Shown here in pieces: positions 18,237 to 25,941 of a stretch of 64,000 bases of DNA (positions within the stretch are counted from its first letter, which is position 1; each line of letters opens with the position of its first letter). Origin of the DNA: Bacteroidota bacterium (GTDB lineage: Bacteria > Bacteroidota > Bacteroidia > Chitinophagales > Chitinophagaceae); contig JAUZOA010000013.1 in NCBI GenBank assembly GCA_030706685.1, positions 33,507 to 97,506 on the forward strand, in the 5' to 3' direction. The notes under the pieces were generated by a model, which had not been told where the DNA came from, did not search any database, and was given only the letters and a program-made list of their open reading frames with translations. The position numbers and the translations under genes were made by a program.

Positions 18237-18322
18237 GAAAGTTTAAAGTTGAAGGTTTTTACAGCAAAAAGTGTTTTCGTGTTTTGGCGGAGAATACATT
18301 TTTAGAATGACTTTAAACTTTC
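18237..18322. repeat. Intergenic 13-bp inverted repeat
   Basis: GAAAGTTTAAAGT (18237-18249) and its exact reverse complement ACTTTAAACTTTC (18310-18322) flank 60 bases between the oxidoreductase and the first glycosyltransferase. Confidence 0.6.
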
Positions 18323-18338
18323 AGCGTTTAATATTAAA

Positions 18339-19430
18339 ATGAAACGAATTTTCTTTACAGTCACCAATGATCTCACCTACGACCAGCGAATGCAGCGTAT
18401 CTGCACATCCCTGGCTGAAAACGGATATAGTATAACATTGGTTGGAAGAAAATTGCCCTCCTCTCTCCCGCTTAAAGACGAAAAATTCCATCAGAAGAGA
18501 ATTGTTTGTTTTTTTACCAGGGGAAAACTGTTTTACACTGAATATAATACCCGGCTTTTCTTTTTTTTATTGTTCCAAAAAATGGATGCTATTTGTGCCA
18601 TTGACCTTGATACTATCCTCCCTTGCTTCTATATATCAAAATGGAAACGGGTTCCCCGCGTTTATGATGCGCATGAACTATTTACCGGTTTAAAAGAAGT
18701 GGCTACCAGGCCACGAATAAAAAAGTTCTGGACAAGAGTCGAAAAGAAAACAGTACCCCGGTTCAGGCTCGGCTATACCGTAAGCGAAAGTATCGCGGAA
18801 GAGTTTAGTCGCCGTTACGGGGTAAACTATTCGGTAATAAGGAATATGACGCGCCTTAGGGAACTGAATGAAACAGTACCAAAAGAAAAATTTCTCATCT
18901 ACCAGGGGGCTGTTAACGAAGCAAGGGCATTCGAACACCTGGTTCCTGCCCTGAAATCAATAAATGCCCGGCTGGTAATTTGTGGTGATGGAAATTTTAT
19001 GCCCCAATTGAAAGAGCTGATTAAAGAGAATAAAGTTGAGGACAAAGTTGAATTAAAGGGAATGCTTTCCCCTGATGAATTATGGGCAATAGCCCAAAAA
19101 GCAACCATCGGAATGGGCGTAGCCGAAAACACCGGGATAAACCAGTATCTTGCCCTTCCTAATAAATTTTTTGATTATATCCATGCAGGATTACCGCAAA
19201 TTGCCATGAATTTCCCTGAATACCAGAAGATCAACCGGCAATTTGAAGTGGCTATTTTGCTCGACGATACTAATCCTGAGAGAATTGCAGAAGCTGTAAA
19301 CAATTTACTCCTTAATACTGTTCTATACCAGAGATTGAGGCAAAATTGTCTGCAGGCCCGGCTTATACTGAATTGGCAGCAGGAAGAAAAAAGGCTGCTG
19401 GACTTTTATCAATCTGTTTTCAATCAGTGA
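18339..19430 (+). CDS. Glycosyltransferase, GT4-like (GT-B fold)
   Basis: 363 residues. The N-terminal half starts with the Rossmann-like pattern FFTVTNDLTYDQRMQRICTS and contains RVYDAHELFTG. The C-terminal nucleotide-sugar half has LVICGDGNF, KVELKGMLSPDEL and GINQYLALPNKFFDYIHAGLP, the usual acceptor and UDP-sugar binding region of GT4-like enzymes. Its stop codon overlaps the start of the next glycosyltransferase by four bases, so the two are translated together. Sugar and acceptor are unknown. Confidence 0.87.
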   Translation: MKRIFFTVTNDLTYDQRMQRICTSLAENGYSITLVGRKLPSSLPLKDEKFHQKRIVCFFTRGKLFYTEYNTRLFFFLLFQKMDAICAIDLDTILPCFYISKWKRVPRVYDAHELFTGLKEVATRPRIKKFWTRVEKKTVPRFRLGYTVSESIAEEFSRRYGVNYSVIRNMTRLRELNETVPKEKFLIYQGAVNEARAFEHLVPALKSINARLVICGDGNFMPQLKELIKENKVEDKVELKGMLSPDELWAIAQKATIGMGVAENTGINQYLALPNKFFDYIHAGLPQIAMNFPEYQKINRQFEVAILLDDTNPERIAEAVNNLLLNTVLYQRLRQNCLQARLILNWQQEEKRLLDFYQSVFNQ

Positions 19431-20557
19431 AAAGATTTTTACATATCGTATGCCTGGACGTGCCCTGGCCGGCTGATTATGGCGGCGCTATCGACATGAT
19501 GAACCGGATCATGATGCTGAAGAATCTGGGAATTGGCATTCACCTGCATTATTTCAGTTATAATGAACGCGGGACCCCGAATGAACTGAATCAATATTGC
19601 GAAACGATCCACGTATACAACAGGGAAACAGGTCACAAAGGCTTCTCTTTTCATTTGCCCTATATCATTTCTTCCCGTAATAATGAAAACCTTATTGCCA
19701 ACCTGCAAAAGGATGACCATCCCATATTACTGGAAGGTATCCATTGTACCGGCATTCTTTCCTGCCTGGATACCGGCAATAGAAAGATTGTTGTCAGGAT
19801 GCACAATGAAGAAAGCGTTTATTATAAAGAACTGGCAAGGTCAGCAAAAGGGTTCTTTAAAAAATTATACTTCTATAATGAAAGCAGGTTATTGAAAAAG
19901 TATAATCATCATTTGCCGGATCAATGCACGTATGCCTGTGTTTCAGAAAATGACATACAAGTTTTAAAAGATGATTACGATCTTCCCAAGGCAGAATTTC
20001 TTCCTACTTTTCCTGCCTGGCAAAAAGTTAGCGGGGAAGAAGGAATCGGCAATCTTTGCCTTTATCATGGCAATCTTTCCGTTCCCGAAAACGAAGAGGC
20101 TGCCTTATGGTTGGTTTGTAAAGTATTTACAAAAGTCAGGGTTCCCTTCGTGATAGCAGGCAAAAAACCTTCGAAACGCCTGCAAAAAGTCGCTCATCTT
20201 TGCCAGCATACCTGCCTGGTCGCCGATCCATCGGAAACAGAAATGAATGACTTGATCCGGAAAGCTCATATCAATGTACTCCCCTGTTTCAACAAAAACA
20301 TTACCGGTATTCGCCTGAAACTATTGCACGCATTGTACCAGGGAAGACATTGCGTGGTCAATGATCCGATGGTAGTAGGAACAGGCCTTGAATCCGCTTG
20401 TCATATCGGGAGTAATGCCAATGCCTTTGCTTCTATTATTACCCAGCTATATCACCAGCCATTTACCGGGGAAGAAATAAAATTGAGAAAACAGTTGCTT
20501 TATTCCGTTTATGATAATGAAAAAAATACTAAGCAGCTTATTCAATGGTTATGGTAG
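19427..20557 (+). CDS. Glycosyltransferase family protein (GT-B fold)
   Basis: 376 residues. The start is GTG at 19427, overlapping the previous stop as GTGA, and gives the proper N-terminal strand FLHIVCLDVPWPADYGGAIDMM; the earlier in-frame ATG lies deep inside the preceding gene. It contains VRMHNEES, LYHGNLSVPENEEA and, near the C-terminus, INVLPCFNKNITGIRLKLLHAL, typical of GT4-like donor-binding halves. Its 3' end overlaps the convergent ftsE by 20 bp. It probably acts in the same polysaccharide pathway as its upstream neighbours. Confidence 0.82.
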   Translation: MKRFLHIVCLDVPWPADYGGAIDMMNRIMMLKNLGIGIHLHYFSYNERGTPNELNQYCETIHVYNRETGHKGFSFHLPYIISSRNNENLIANLQKDDHPILLEGIHCTGILSCLDTGNRKIVVRMHNEESVYYKELARSAKGFFKKLYFYNESRLLKKYNHHLPDQCTYACVSENDIQVLKDDYDLPKAEFLPTFPAWQKVSGEEGIGNLCLYHGNLSVPENEEAALWLVCKVFTKVRVPFVIAGKKPSKRLQKVAHLCQHTCLVADPSETEMNDLIRKAHINVLPCFNKNITGIRLKLLHALYQGRHCVVNDPMVVGTGLESACHIGSNANAFASIITQLYHQPFTGEEIKLRKQLLYSVYDNEKNTKQLIQWLW

Positions 20558-21227
20558 CATTGTCGGATACCCGGCCTCTTTCTGTTCTTATCATCCTGGC
20601 AGGAAATTTCTGAACGACAATGTAATCGTGGGTAGCCATTACTACCGCGGCGTTAAAATCCCTGGCAATATTAAACAGCAGGTTCATGATCTCGTCGGAT
20701 GTTTCCGGATCAAGATTGCCGGTAGGTTCATCGGCTAAGATCAACTTGGGGGAATTCAACAGGGCCCTTGCGATATCCACACGTTGTTGTTCGCCACCGC
20801 TCAGTTCAAAAGGCATTTTAAAACCCTTGGCCTTCAGCCCGACTTTATCCAATACATCCATGATCTTGGCGTCCATCATCTTTTCATCTGTCCAGCCGGT
20901 TGCTTTCAACACAAACTTGAGGTTGTTATTGACATCCCGGTCAGTCAATAATTGAAAATCCTGGAATACTACCCCGAGAGTGCGGCGCAGGTAGGGTACT
21001 TTTTTCCAGTCTAGTCCCCGGAGATTATAAGTAGCTACCACCCCCTCCCCTTCTTTTAAAGGCAATTCCCCATAAAGGGTTTTCAAAAGACTCGATTTGC
21101 CCGTCCCCGTTTTACCGACCAGGTAAACAAATTCTCCTTTGTTGACCGTCAGGTTTACATCCTGCAGGATCAGGTTATTTCCCTGGTAAATATTAGCGTG
21201 CCGTAATTCAATAATGGGTTCTGCCAT
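20538..21227 (-). CDS. ftsE: Cell division ATP-binding protein FtsE
   Basis: 229-residue ABC ATPase of standard FtsE length. Walker A is GKTGTGKSS (38-46), the Q-loop FQDFQLL, the signature LSGGEQQR (142-149) and Walker [13 protein letters not shown] (162-173), followed by the H-loop ATHD. FtsE pairs with the membrane protein FtsX to activate peptidoglycan amidases at the division site; no ftsX lies beside it, as in many Bacteroidota. It is divergent from the blaI-like gene, 124 bp away. Confidence 0.9.
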   Translation of the reverse strand: MAEPIIELRHANIYQGNNLILQDVNLTVNKGEFVYLVGKTGTGKSSLLKTLYGELPLKEGEGVVATYNLRGLDWKKVPYLRRTLGVVFQDFQLLTDRDVNNNLKFVLKATGWTDEKMMDAKIMDVLDKVGLKAKGFKMPFELSGGEQQRVDIARALLNSPKLILADEPTGNLDPETSDEIMNLLFNIARDFNAAVVMATHDYIVVQKFPARMIRTERGRVSDNATITIE

Positions 21228-21289
21228 TCTTCCTGGTTTGCTGCAAAATAACGTAAACTAAGGCATCTAAAGAGCAAAAATTTTCGCAT

Positions 21290-21305
21290 AACTAAAAATT
21301 TAGTT
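21290..21305. promoter_or_regulatory. BlaI-type operator 1
   Basis: AACTAAAAATTTAGTT is a perfect 7-2-7 palindrome with the ACTA...TAGT ends typical of BlaI/MecI-type operators. It overlaps the -33 region of the repressor promoter. Confidence 0.7.
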
Positions 21306-21334
21306 GTATAACTAAAAAATTAGTTATACGTTTG
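21304..21334 (+). promoter_or_regulatory. Promoter of the blaI-like gene (-33 TTG, -7 TACGTTTG)
   Basis: TTG at 21304-21306 and TACGTTTG at 21327-21334, separated by 20 bases, match the Bacteroidota promoter layout. The two palindromic operators cover the -33 element and the spacer, so a bound repressor should block transcription of its own gene. Confidence 0.7.
21310..21325. promoter_or_regulatory. BlaI-type operator 2
   Basis: AACTAAAAAATTAGTT is palindromic with 6-base arms. Its centre lies 20 bp, about two helical turns, from operator 1, placing two repressor dimers on the same face. It ends one base before the -7 box. Confidence 0.7.
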
Positions 21335-21351
21335 AGTCTTCAAATCTAAAA

Positions 21352-21723
21352 ATGAAACAACTTACAAAAGCGGAAGAACAGGTAATGCAGGCATTGTGGA
21401 AGCTGGAAAAAGCATTTTTGCGTGAAATAGTAGAAGCGATGCCCAACCCAAAGCCACACCAGAATACTGTGGCTACATTATTAAAGATTTTGATTGAAAA
21501 GGAATTTGTCCATGTAACCGCCATCAGCCGTCATCATCAATACTACGCCCTTGTTACGAAAGATGAATATTCAAAACGAAGCATGAAACAATTGATGAAA
21601 GGATATTTTGACGGCTCATTCAGCAATGTGGTTTCTTTCATGGTAAAAGAGAATAATATCTCCGTAGAAGAACTCGAGAACCTGCTGCTGCAGATCAAAA
21701 AACAACAAAACCAGAAAAAATGA
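21352..21723 (+). CDS. BlaI/MecI/CopY family transcriptional repressor
   Basis: 123 residues, the usual size. The N-terminal winged helix begins LTKAEEQVMQALWKLEKAF and includes the recognition helix around HQNTVATLLKILIEKEFV. The C-terminal part (about 75-120) is the dimerisation and cleavage region, with VVSFMVKENNIS. BlaI repressors bind palindromic operators as dimers and are inactivated when the partner M56 protease is triggered. Its stop overlaps the start of that partner as ATGA, so the two are translationally coupled. The two operators upstream indicate autorepression. Confidence 0.93.
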   Translation: MKQLTKAEEQVMQALWKLEKAFLREIVEAMPNPKPHQNTVATLLKILIEKEFVHVTAISRHHQYYALVTKDEYSKRSMKQLMKGYFDGSFSNVVSFMVKENNISVEELENLLLQIKKQQNQKK

Positions 21724-24323
21724 AACCTATTTTGTATTACTTTTTCCAGGTTGCTGTTGCTTCAGGCATACTGTATAGTTATTATTACCTGGCACTGAGA
21801 AATAAGAAATTTCACCAATACAACAGGTTTTATATCCTGTCCGCCGTAATCATCAGTATATTGATCCCCTTTCTGAATATACCCGTTTATTTTACTGAAT
21901 CTGAAACCCGCTCCTCGGTAGTATTACAGACCTTGCAACATATAACTCTTTCAACCCCGGAAAACGAAATTCCTGTAATGGGCGCTCAGCCAGTGGCCAG
22001 TGCTTTCTCTTTCGACTGGAATATTGTTTGGTATGTCATTTATACGCTGGTAGCGCTTTTATTCCTGCTGCGGATTTTATTCTCACTTAAAAAAATAAAG
22101 ACTACCATTCAAGACAACCCGGTGGAAGAATTAAATGGTATTCACTTTGTAAATACCACAGAACCGGGAACTCCTTATTCTTTTTTCCGTTGGTTATTCT
22201 GGAACAAAAAGATCGAACTGCGTTCTGAAAAAGGAGAACAGATCTTCCGGCACGAGGTTTTTCATATTCAGGAAAAACATAGCCTGGACATTCTTTTTTT
22301 AGAATTAGTGACCATTTTTTTCTGGGTCAACCCCTTTTTCCATCTGATGAAAAAGGAACTAAAGGCCATTCACGAATTCCTGGCAGACAGGTTTGCCGCG
22401 CATGAAACCAAAAAATGGGAATATGCTGAATTACTGCTGATGCAGGCGCTGAATACACAACAACCGCTAGTCAATCCTTTTTTCCATAACCAGATAAAAA
22501 GACGTATAGCCATGATCACCAATCCCCAAAAAACAAGTTACAAATACTTGCGGAAATTGCTGGTGCTGCCGGTTGCCGCTATTGTTGTTTCACTATTTGC
22601 CTTTAAATATAAAAGTGGTAATCAACCGGTTCTTGCTTTATCCATTGTGCCCGTCACGGTTGTAATAGACGCAGGACATGGCGGCAATGATCCCGGTGTC
22701 CAAAGCCCTGATCAAAAATATTCTGAGGCACAGTTAACATTACAGATCGCTAAAACGATTCAGCAACTGTCGAAAGACTATAATGTAAACGTTGTAATGA
22801 CCCGGGAAAACGAAAATTTCCCGGGGAATGCGGCTACAAAATATGAAGGCCTCAGAAAAAGAGTGGAGATCAGTGAAAAGATAAAGCCTGCCGCATTTAT
22901 CAGTATTCACATCAATGGAGACGCTGGCGGTTCATCCGCGAACAGTGGTTTTGAAGCCTATATAGCCGGAAGGAAAGAAGACCCGGATTCAAGGAAGCTT
23001 GCATCGTTGATCCTGCAAAATGTTTCTTCCATCTACCCAACCAATAATAAACCGATGCAACGTCATGAACCAGGTATTTATGTTCTTGATGATAATAACT
23101 GTCCTTCCGTGATTTTGGAGTGCGGTTATATCACCAATGCCAGTGACCTTGACTTTATGGTGAATCATGAAAACCAGGAAAAAATCGCAAGAAGTATTTT
23201 AACTGCCGTAATAAACTACAAGAAACAATTGCCTGGAGAAGACATCAATACCAGGGATACTATTCCTCGTCAGGCTATAGAATTGAAACAAATAAAAGAG
23301 AATAGTTTTCCTGGCCAGGATTCACTCGCAAGGCCACTGGTTGTGATTGATGGAGTTGTTGCCGGAAACCTGCAGGTTTCTGAACTGGATGTGAAAATAC
23401 CCGCTGACGAAATTGAATCGATCAATATTTTAAAAGGCAATACTGCTATTGCCCGGTATGGCGATAAAGGGAAGTATGGTGTTATTGAAATCATGACTAA
23501 AAACAGGAAGCCTTCCCCAATAAAGGAATTAAAGCTGGAAGAAGTAAAACCATCCAATGATGATAATATAGTTTTTGAAAAGATGGAAATAGAGCCTGCT
23601 TTTCGCGGTGGCGAAACGGAATGGAAAAAGTATCTCGCTGTAAATTTCAAAGGCGATGTACCGGTGACACATAATGCGCCGGCCGGCACCTATACTGTCT
23701 ATATACAGTTCATCGTGCACAAAGACGGATCTATCAGCGATATCAGGCCACTTACGAATCATGGATTTGGAATGGAAGAAGAAGCTATCCGGGTAATCAG
23801 CAAGGGACCGAAATGGTTGCCGGGGATGCAGAATGGCAAAGCAGTAAATGCTTATAAAAAACAACCCATAACTTTTAAAGTAGGAGAAGTGAATGAGGGA
23901 AAATCGGGAGCATCCGGAAAAACTCTCCCGGAAATTGTGATGGTTGCGTATATGTCGCCCGAAACAAAAAATCAGCAACCATCGCCGGCTAATATTCCAA
24001 ATTTGCCTGTGACAACCGGGGGTTCTGAAGAATGGAGAAAATTCTTTGAACGAAACCTCGATCCCAACACTCCTGTCCGTGAAGGATGGACTACAGGAAC
24101 GTACCAGGTTTTGATACGGTTTACAGAAAATGAAGATGGTACTATTTCAGAGGTGTCTGCTCTTAATTATCAAAATTCAAAGACGGCAGAACAGTGTATC
24201 AACCTTATAAGGCATATCCCAAAAATGCTGCAGGACGAAAAAAATGCCGGGAATAAAAAAGCCCAATTCATACAACCAGTGATATTTTTCATCGAAAAAG
24301 ATCCTAATTTTCCCTCAGTATAA
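21720..24323 (+). CDS. BlaR1-like M56 peptidase fused to N-acetylmuramoyl-L-alanine amidase and TonB-C-like domains
   Basis: 867 residues. Three membrane helices (about 3-25, 35-56, 100-121) lead to an M56 zinc protease domain with HEVFH (His178, Glu179, His182) and a second motif HEFLADRF (Glu219), then a fourth helix (about 278-296). Beyond it lies a complete Amidase_3 domain (about 311-503): VIDAGHGG (His320), Glu336, SIHINGD (His397) and the catalytic Glu467 in VILECGY. Next come a plug-like segment (538-593) with VVIDGVV and IESINILKG, and two TonB-C-like domains (625-720, 768-860). In BlaR1 the sensor follows the fourth helix; here the amidase takes that place. The likely role is sensing or cutting peptidoglycan and relieving the upstream repressor. 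Confidence 0.9.
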   Translation: MKPILYYFFQVAVASGILYSYYYLALRNKKFHQYNRFYILSAVIISILIPFLNIPVYFTESETRSSVVLQTLQHITLSTPENEIPVMGAQPVASAFSFDWNIVWYVIYTLVALLFLLRILFSLKKIKTTIQDNPVEELNGIHFVNTTEPGTPYSFFRWLFWNKKIELRSEKGEQIFRHEVFHIQEKHSLDILFLELVTIFFWVNPFFHLMKKELKAIHEFLADRFAAHETKKWEYAELLLMQALNTQQPLVNPFFHNQIKRRIAMITNPQKTSYKYLRKLLVLPVAAIVVSLFAFKYKSGNQPVLALSIVPVTVVIDAGHGGNDPGVQSPDQKYSEAQLTLQIAKTIQQLSKDYNVNVVMTRENENFPGNAATKYEGLRKRVEISEKIKPAAFISIHINGDAGGSSANSGFEAYIAGRKEDPDSRKLASLILQNVSSIYPTNNKPMQRHEPGIYVLDDNNCPSVILECGYITNASDLDFMVNHENQEKIARSILTAVINYKKQLPGEDINTRDTIPRQAIELKQIKENSFPGQDSLARPLVVIDGVVAGNLQVSELDVKIPADEIESINILKGNTAIARYGDKGKYGVIEIMTKNRKPSPIKELKLEEVKPSNDDNIVFEKMEIEPAFRGGETEWKKYLAVNFKGDVPVTHNAPAGTYTVYIQFIVHKDGSISDIRPLTNHGFGMEEEAIRVISKGPKWLPGMQNGKAVNAYKKQPITFKVGEVNEGKSGASGKTLPEIVMVAYMSPETKNQQPSPANIPNLPVTTGGSEEWRKFFERNLDPNTPVREGWTTGTYQVLIRFTENEDGTISEVSALNYQNSKTAEQCINLIRHIPKMLQDEKNAGNKKAQFIQPVIFFIEKDPNFPSV

Positions 24324-24468
24324 CTTTAACCGAGAAGAAAATTCAATAGTCAGAAAATTGAAACAGCAGTGCCAGTGAAAAACAGGATTTTTCTTAGCAT
24401 GCGTGTCAAAGAAATTTTGCCCCTTTGTCAGTTCTTTCGAGATAGCTTCATCAACTTTTCTCCAAGCT

Positions 24469-24520
24469 TTGTTCGGGAATCCATCGGGTCTTCTGAGGGA
24501 GCATCCGGATTCCCGAACAA
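24469..24520. repeat. 14-bp perfect inverted repeat in a gene-free stretch
   Basis: TTGTTCGGGAATCC (24469-24482) and GGATTCCCGAACAA (24507-24520) are exact reverse complements around a 24-base loop. The gene-free stretch 24324-24651 shows nothing else. No T tract follows either arm, so it is a weak terminator candidate for the convergent genes. Confidence 0.6.
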
Positions 24521-24651
24521 GAGGCGAACGAGCCCTAAATAAAATTTGAAAATCAATGACTTGTCAGTGGGCTGCGACTGCCCCTTTTATCTGGCTTATC
24601 TGTTAATCTGGCATAACTTTAAACGGAAGATCAATACCGGCTATTCAAATA

Positions 24652-25821
24652 TCAATAAACCAGGTCACATGATCTGGCTTTAATTACCAATTCTTTTTTT
24701 CCCGCTTCTTCCACCCTACCAATAATCTGCGCTTCCACAGCAAAGCTTTTGGCTATGCTGATAATTTTATCCGCATCTTTTTCAGTCGTATAAATTTCCA
24801 AACGGGTTCCCATATTAAAAACTTGGTACATCTCGCGGTCATCGGCTTTGCTGGCTTGCTGTATAAGTTGAAAAATGACTGGCGGTTGGGGGAGATTATC
24901 TTTTACGACCCGTGTATTTTCCGGGATATATTTCAGGCATTTGGTCTGGCCGCCCCCGCTACAGTGTATCAACCCATGAATGGCTTCGAAATGATTTTCC
25001 AGGAATTCCTTCATTACCGGCGCAAAGGTCCTGGTTGGGCTTAATAACAACTTTCCAATCTCCGATTTCTGAGTTCCGGATTCAATTTCATCCGTCATCC
25101 TGTGCGGGCCGATATAAACAACATGTTCATCCAGGGAAGTATCATAGGATTCATGGAATCTTGCGCCATACGTTTTATGAAGCAGATCATGGCGGGCGCT
25201 TGTCAGGCCATTACTGGCAATTCCGCTATTATATTCTTTTTCATAATTGGATTGTCCATATCCTGCTAAGCCGACAATAACATCTCCCGGTTTTATCTTT
25301 TCATTGGTCACCAGTTTTGACCGGGGCCATCTTGCCGTCATGGTTCCATTCACAGCGATGGTCCTTACCAGGTCCCCTACATCCGCTGTCTCGCCTCCCA
25401 TATAGGTTATAGTAACGCCGGATTTTTTCAGCATATCAAAAAACTCCTGGCTGCCGGTAATGATGGCTTCAAGCACTTCAGCCGGTATAACGTTTTTATT
25501 ACGGTCAATGGTAGAGGAAAAGAGAAGTTTATCATAAATGCCCACACAAAGCAGGTCATCAAGATTCATCACGATAGCGTCCTGTGCAATGCCCTTCCAA
25601 ACCGATATATCGCCTGTTTCTTTCCAATATAAATAAGCCAGGATACTTTTGGTGCCGGCCCCGTCCGCGTGCATTACATTCACCCAATCCTCATCGCCGC
25701 ATAATACATCTTTATAGATTTTGCAAAAGGCTTTGGGGTAAATGCCCTTATCGAGGCTCCTCGTGGCTTCATGAATTTCTTCTTTCTGGGCTGAAACACC
25801 CCGTTTGGAATAAAGTGACAT
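24652..25821 (-). CDS. purM: Phosphoribosylformylglycinamidine cyclo-ligase (AIR synthase, Bacteroidota type)
   Basis: 389 residues of the PurM/SelD fold. The N-terminal region has HADGAGTKSILAYLYW and the ATP and substrate loop MNLDDLLCVG, then MGGETADVGDLV, VIVGLAGYGQSN and the C-terminal HCSGGGQTKCLKY. It makes aminoimidazole ribonucleotide from FGAM with ATP, the fifth step of purine synthesis. Its length and sequence fit the Bacteroidota branch, which is longer than the E. coli enzyme. Another purine gene, purC, lies at 34526-35452 but is not in the same operon. A -7 box and a palindrome lie in its leader. Confidence 0.88.
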   Translation of the reverse strand: MSLYSKRGVSAQKEEIHEATRSLDKGIYPKAFCKIYKDVLCGDEDWVNVMHADGAGTKSILAYLYWKETGDISVWKGIAQDAIVMNLDDLLCVGIYDKLLFSSTIDRNKNVIPAEVLEAIITGSQEFFDMLKKSGVTITYMGGETADVGDLVRTIAVNGTMTARWPRSKLVTNEKIKPGDVIVGLAGYGQSNYEKEYNSGIASNGLTSARHDLLHKTYGARFHESYDTSLDEHVVYIGPHRMTDEIESGTQKSEIGKLLLSPTRTFAPVMKEFLENHFEAIHGLIHCSGGGQTKCLKYIPENTRVVKDNLPQPPVIFQLIQQASKADDREMYQVFNMGTRLEIYTTEKDADKIISIAKSFAVEAQIIGRVEEAGKKELVIKARSCDLVY

Positions 25822-25834
25822 TTTGAAATTTTAT

Positions 25835-25850
25835 TCCCGAAAATTCGGGA
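25835..25850. repeat. Palindrome in the purM leader
   Basis: TCCCGAAAATTCGGGA, with 7-base arms and centre AA, lies between the purM -7 box and the purM start. The core TTCGGGA is shared with the inverted repeat at 24469-24520 beyond the other end of the same gene. Confidence 0.5.
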
Positions 25851-25870
25851 TGAACAATTTTGGAACGGGG

Positions 25871-25878
25871 CAAAACTA
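25871..25878 (-). promoter_or_regulatory. -7 promoter box TAGTTTTG for purM
   Basis: Minus-strand match to TAnnTTTG. It gives a leader of about 45 nt that contains the TCCCGAA/TTCGGGA palindrome. Confidence 0.45.
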
Positions 25879-25941
25879 ACCAATCTGGCGTAAAGACCCC
25901 TAATGTAGACTAAGGACTAATCAATATCTTCGCACTCTTTT

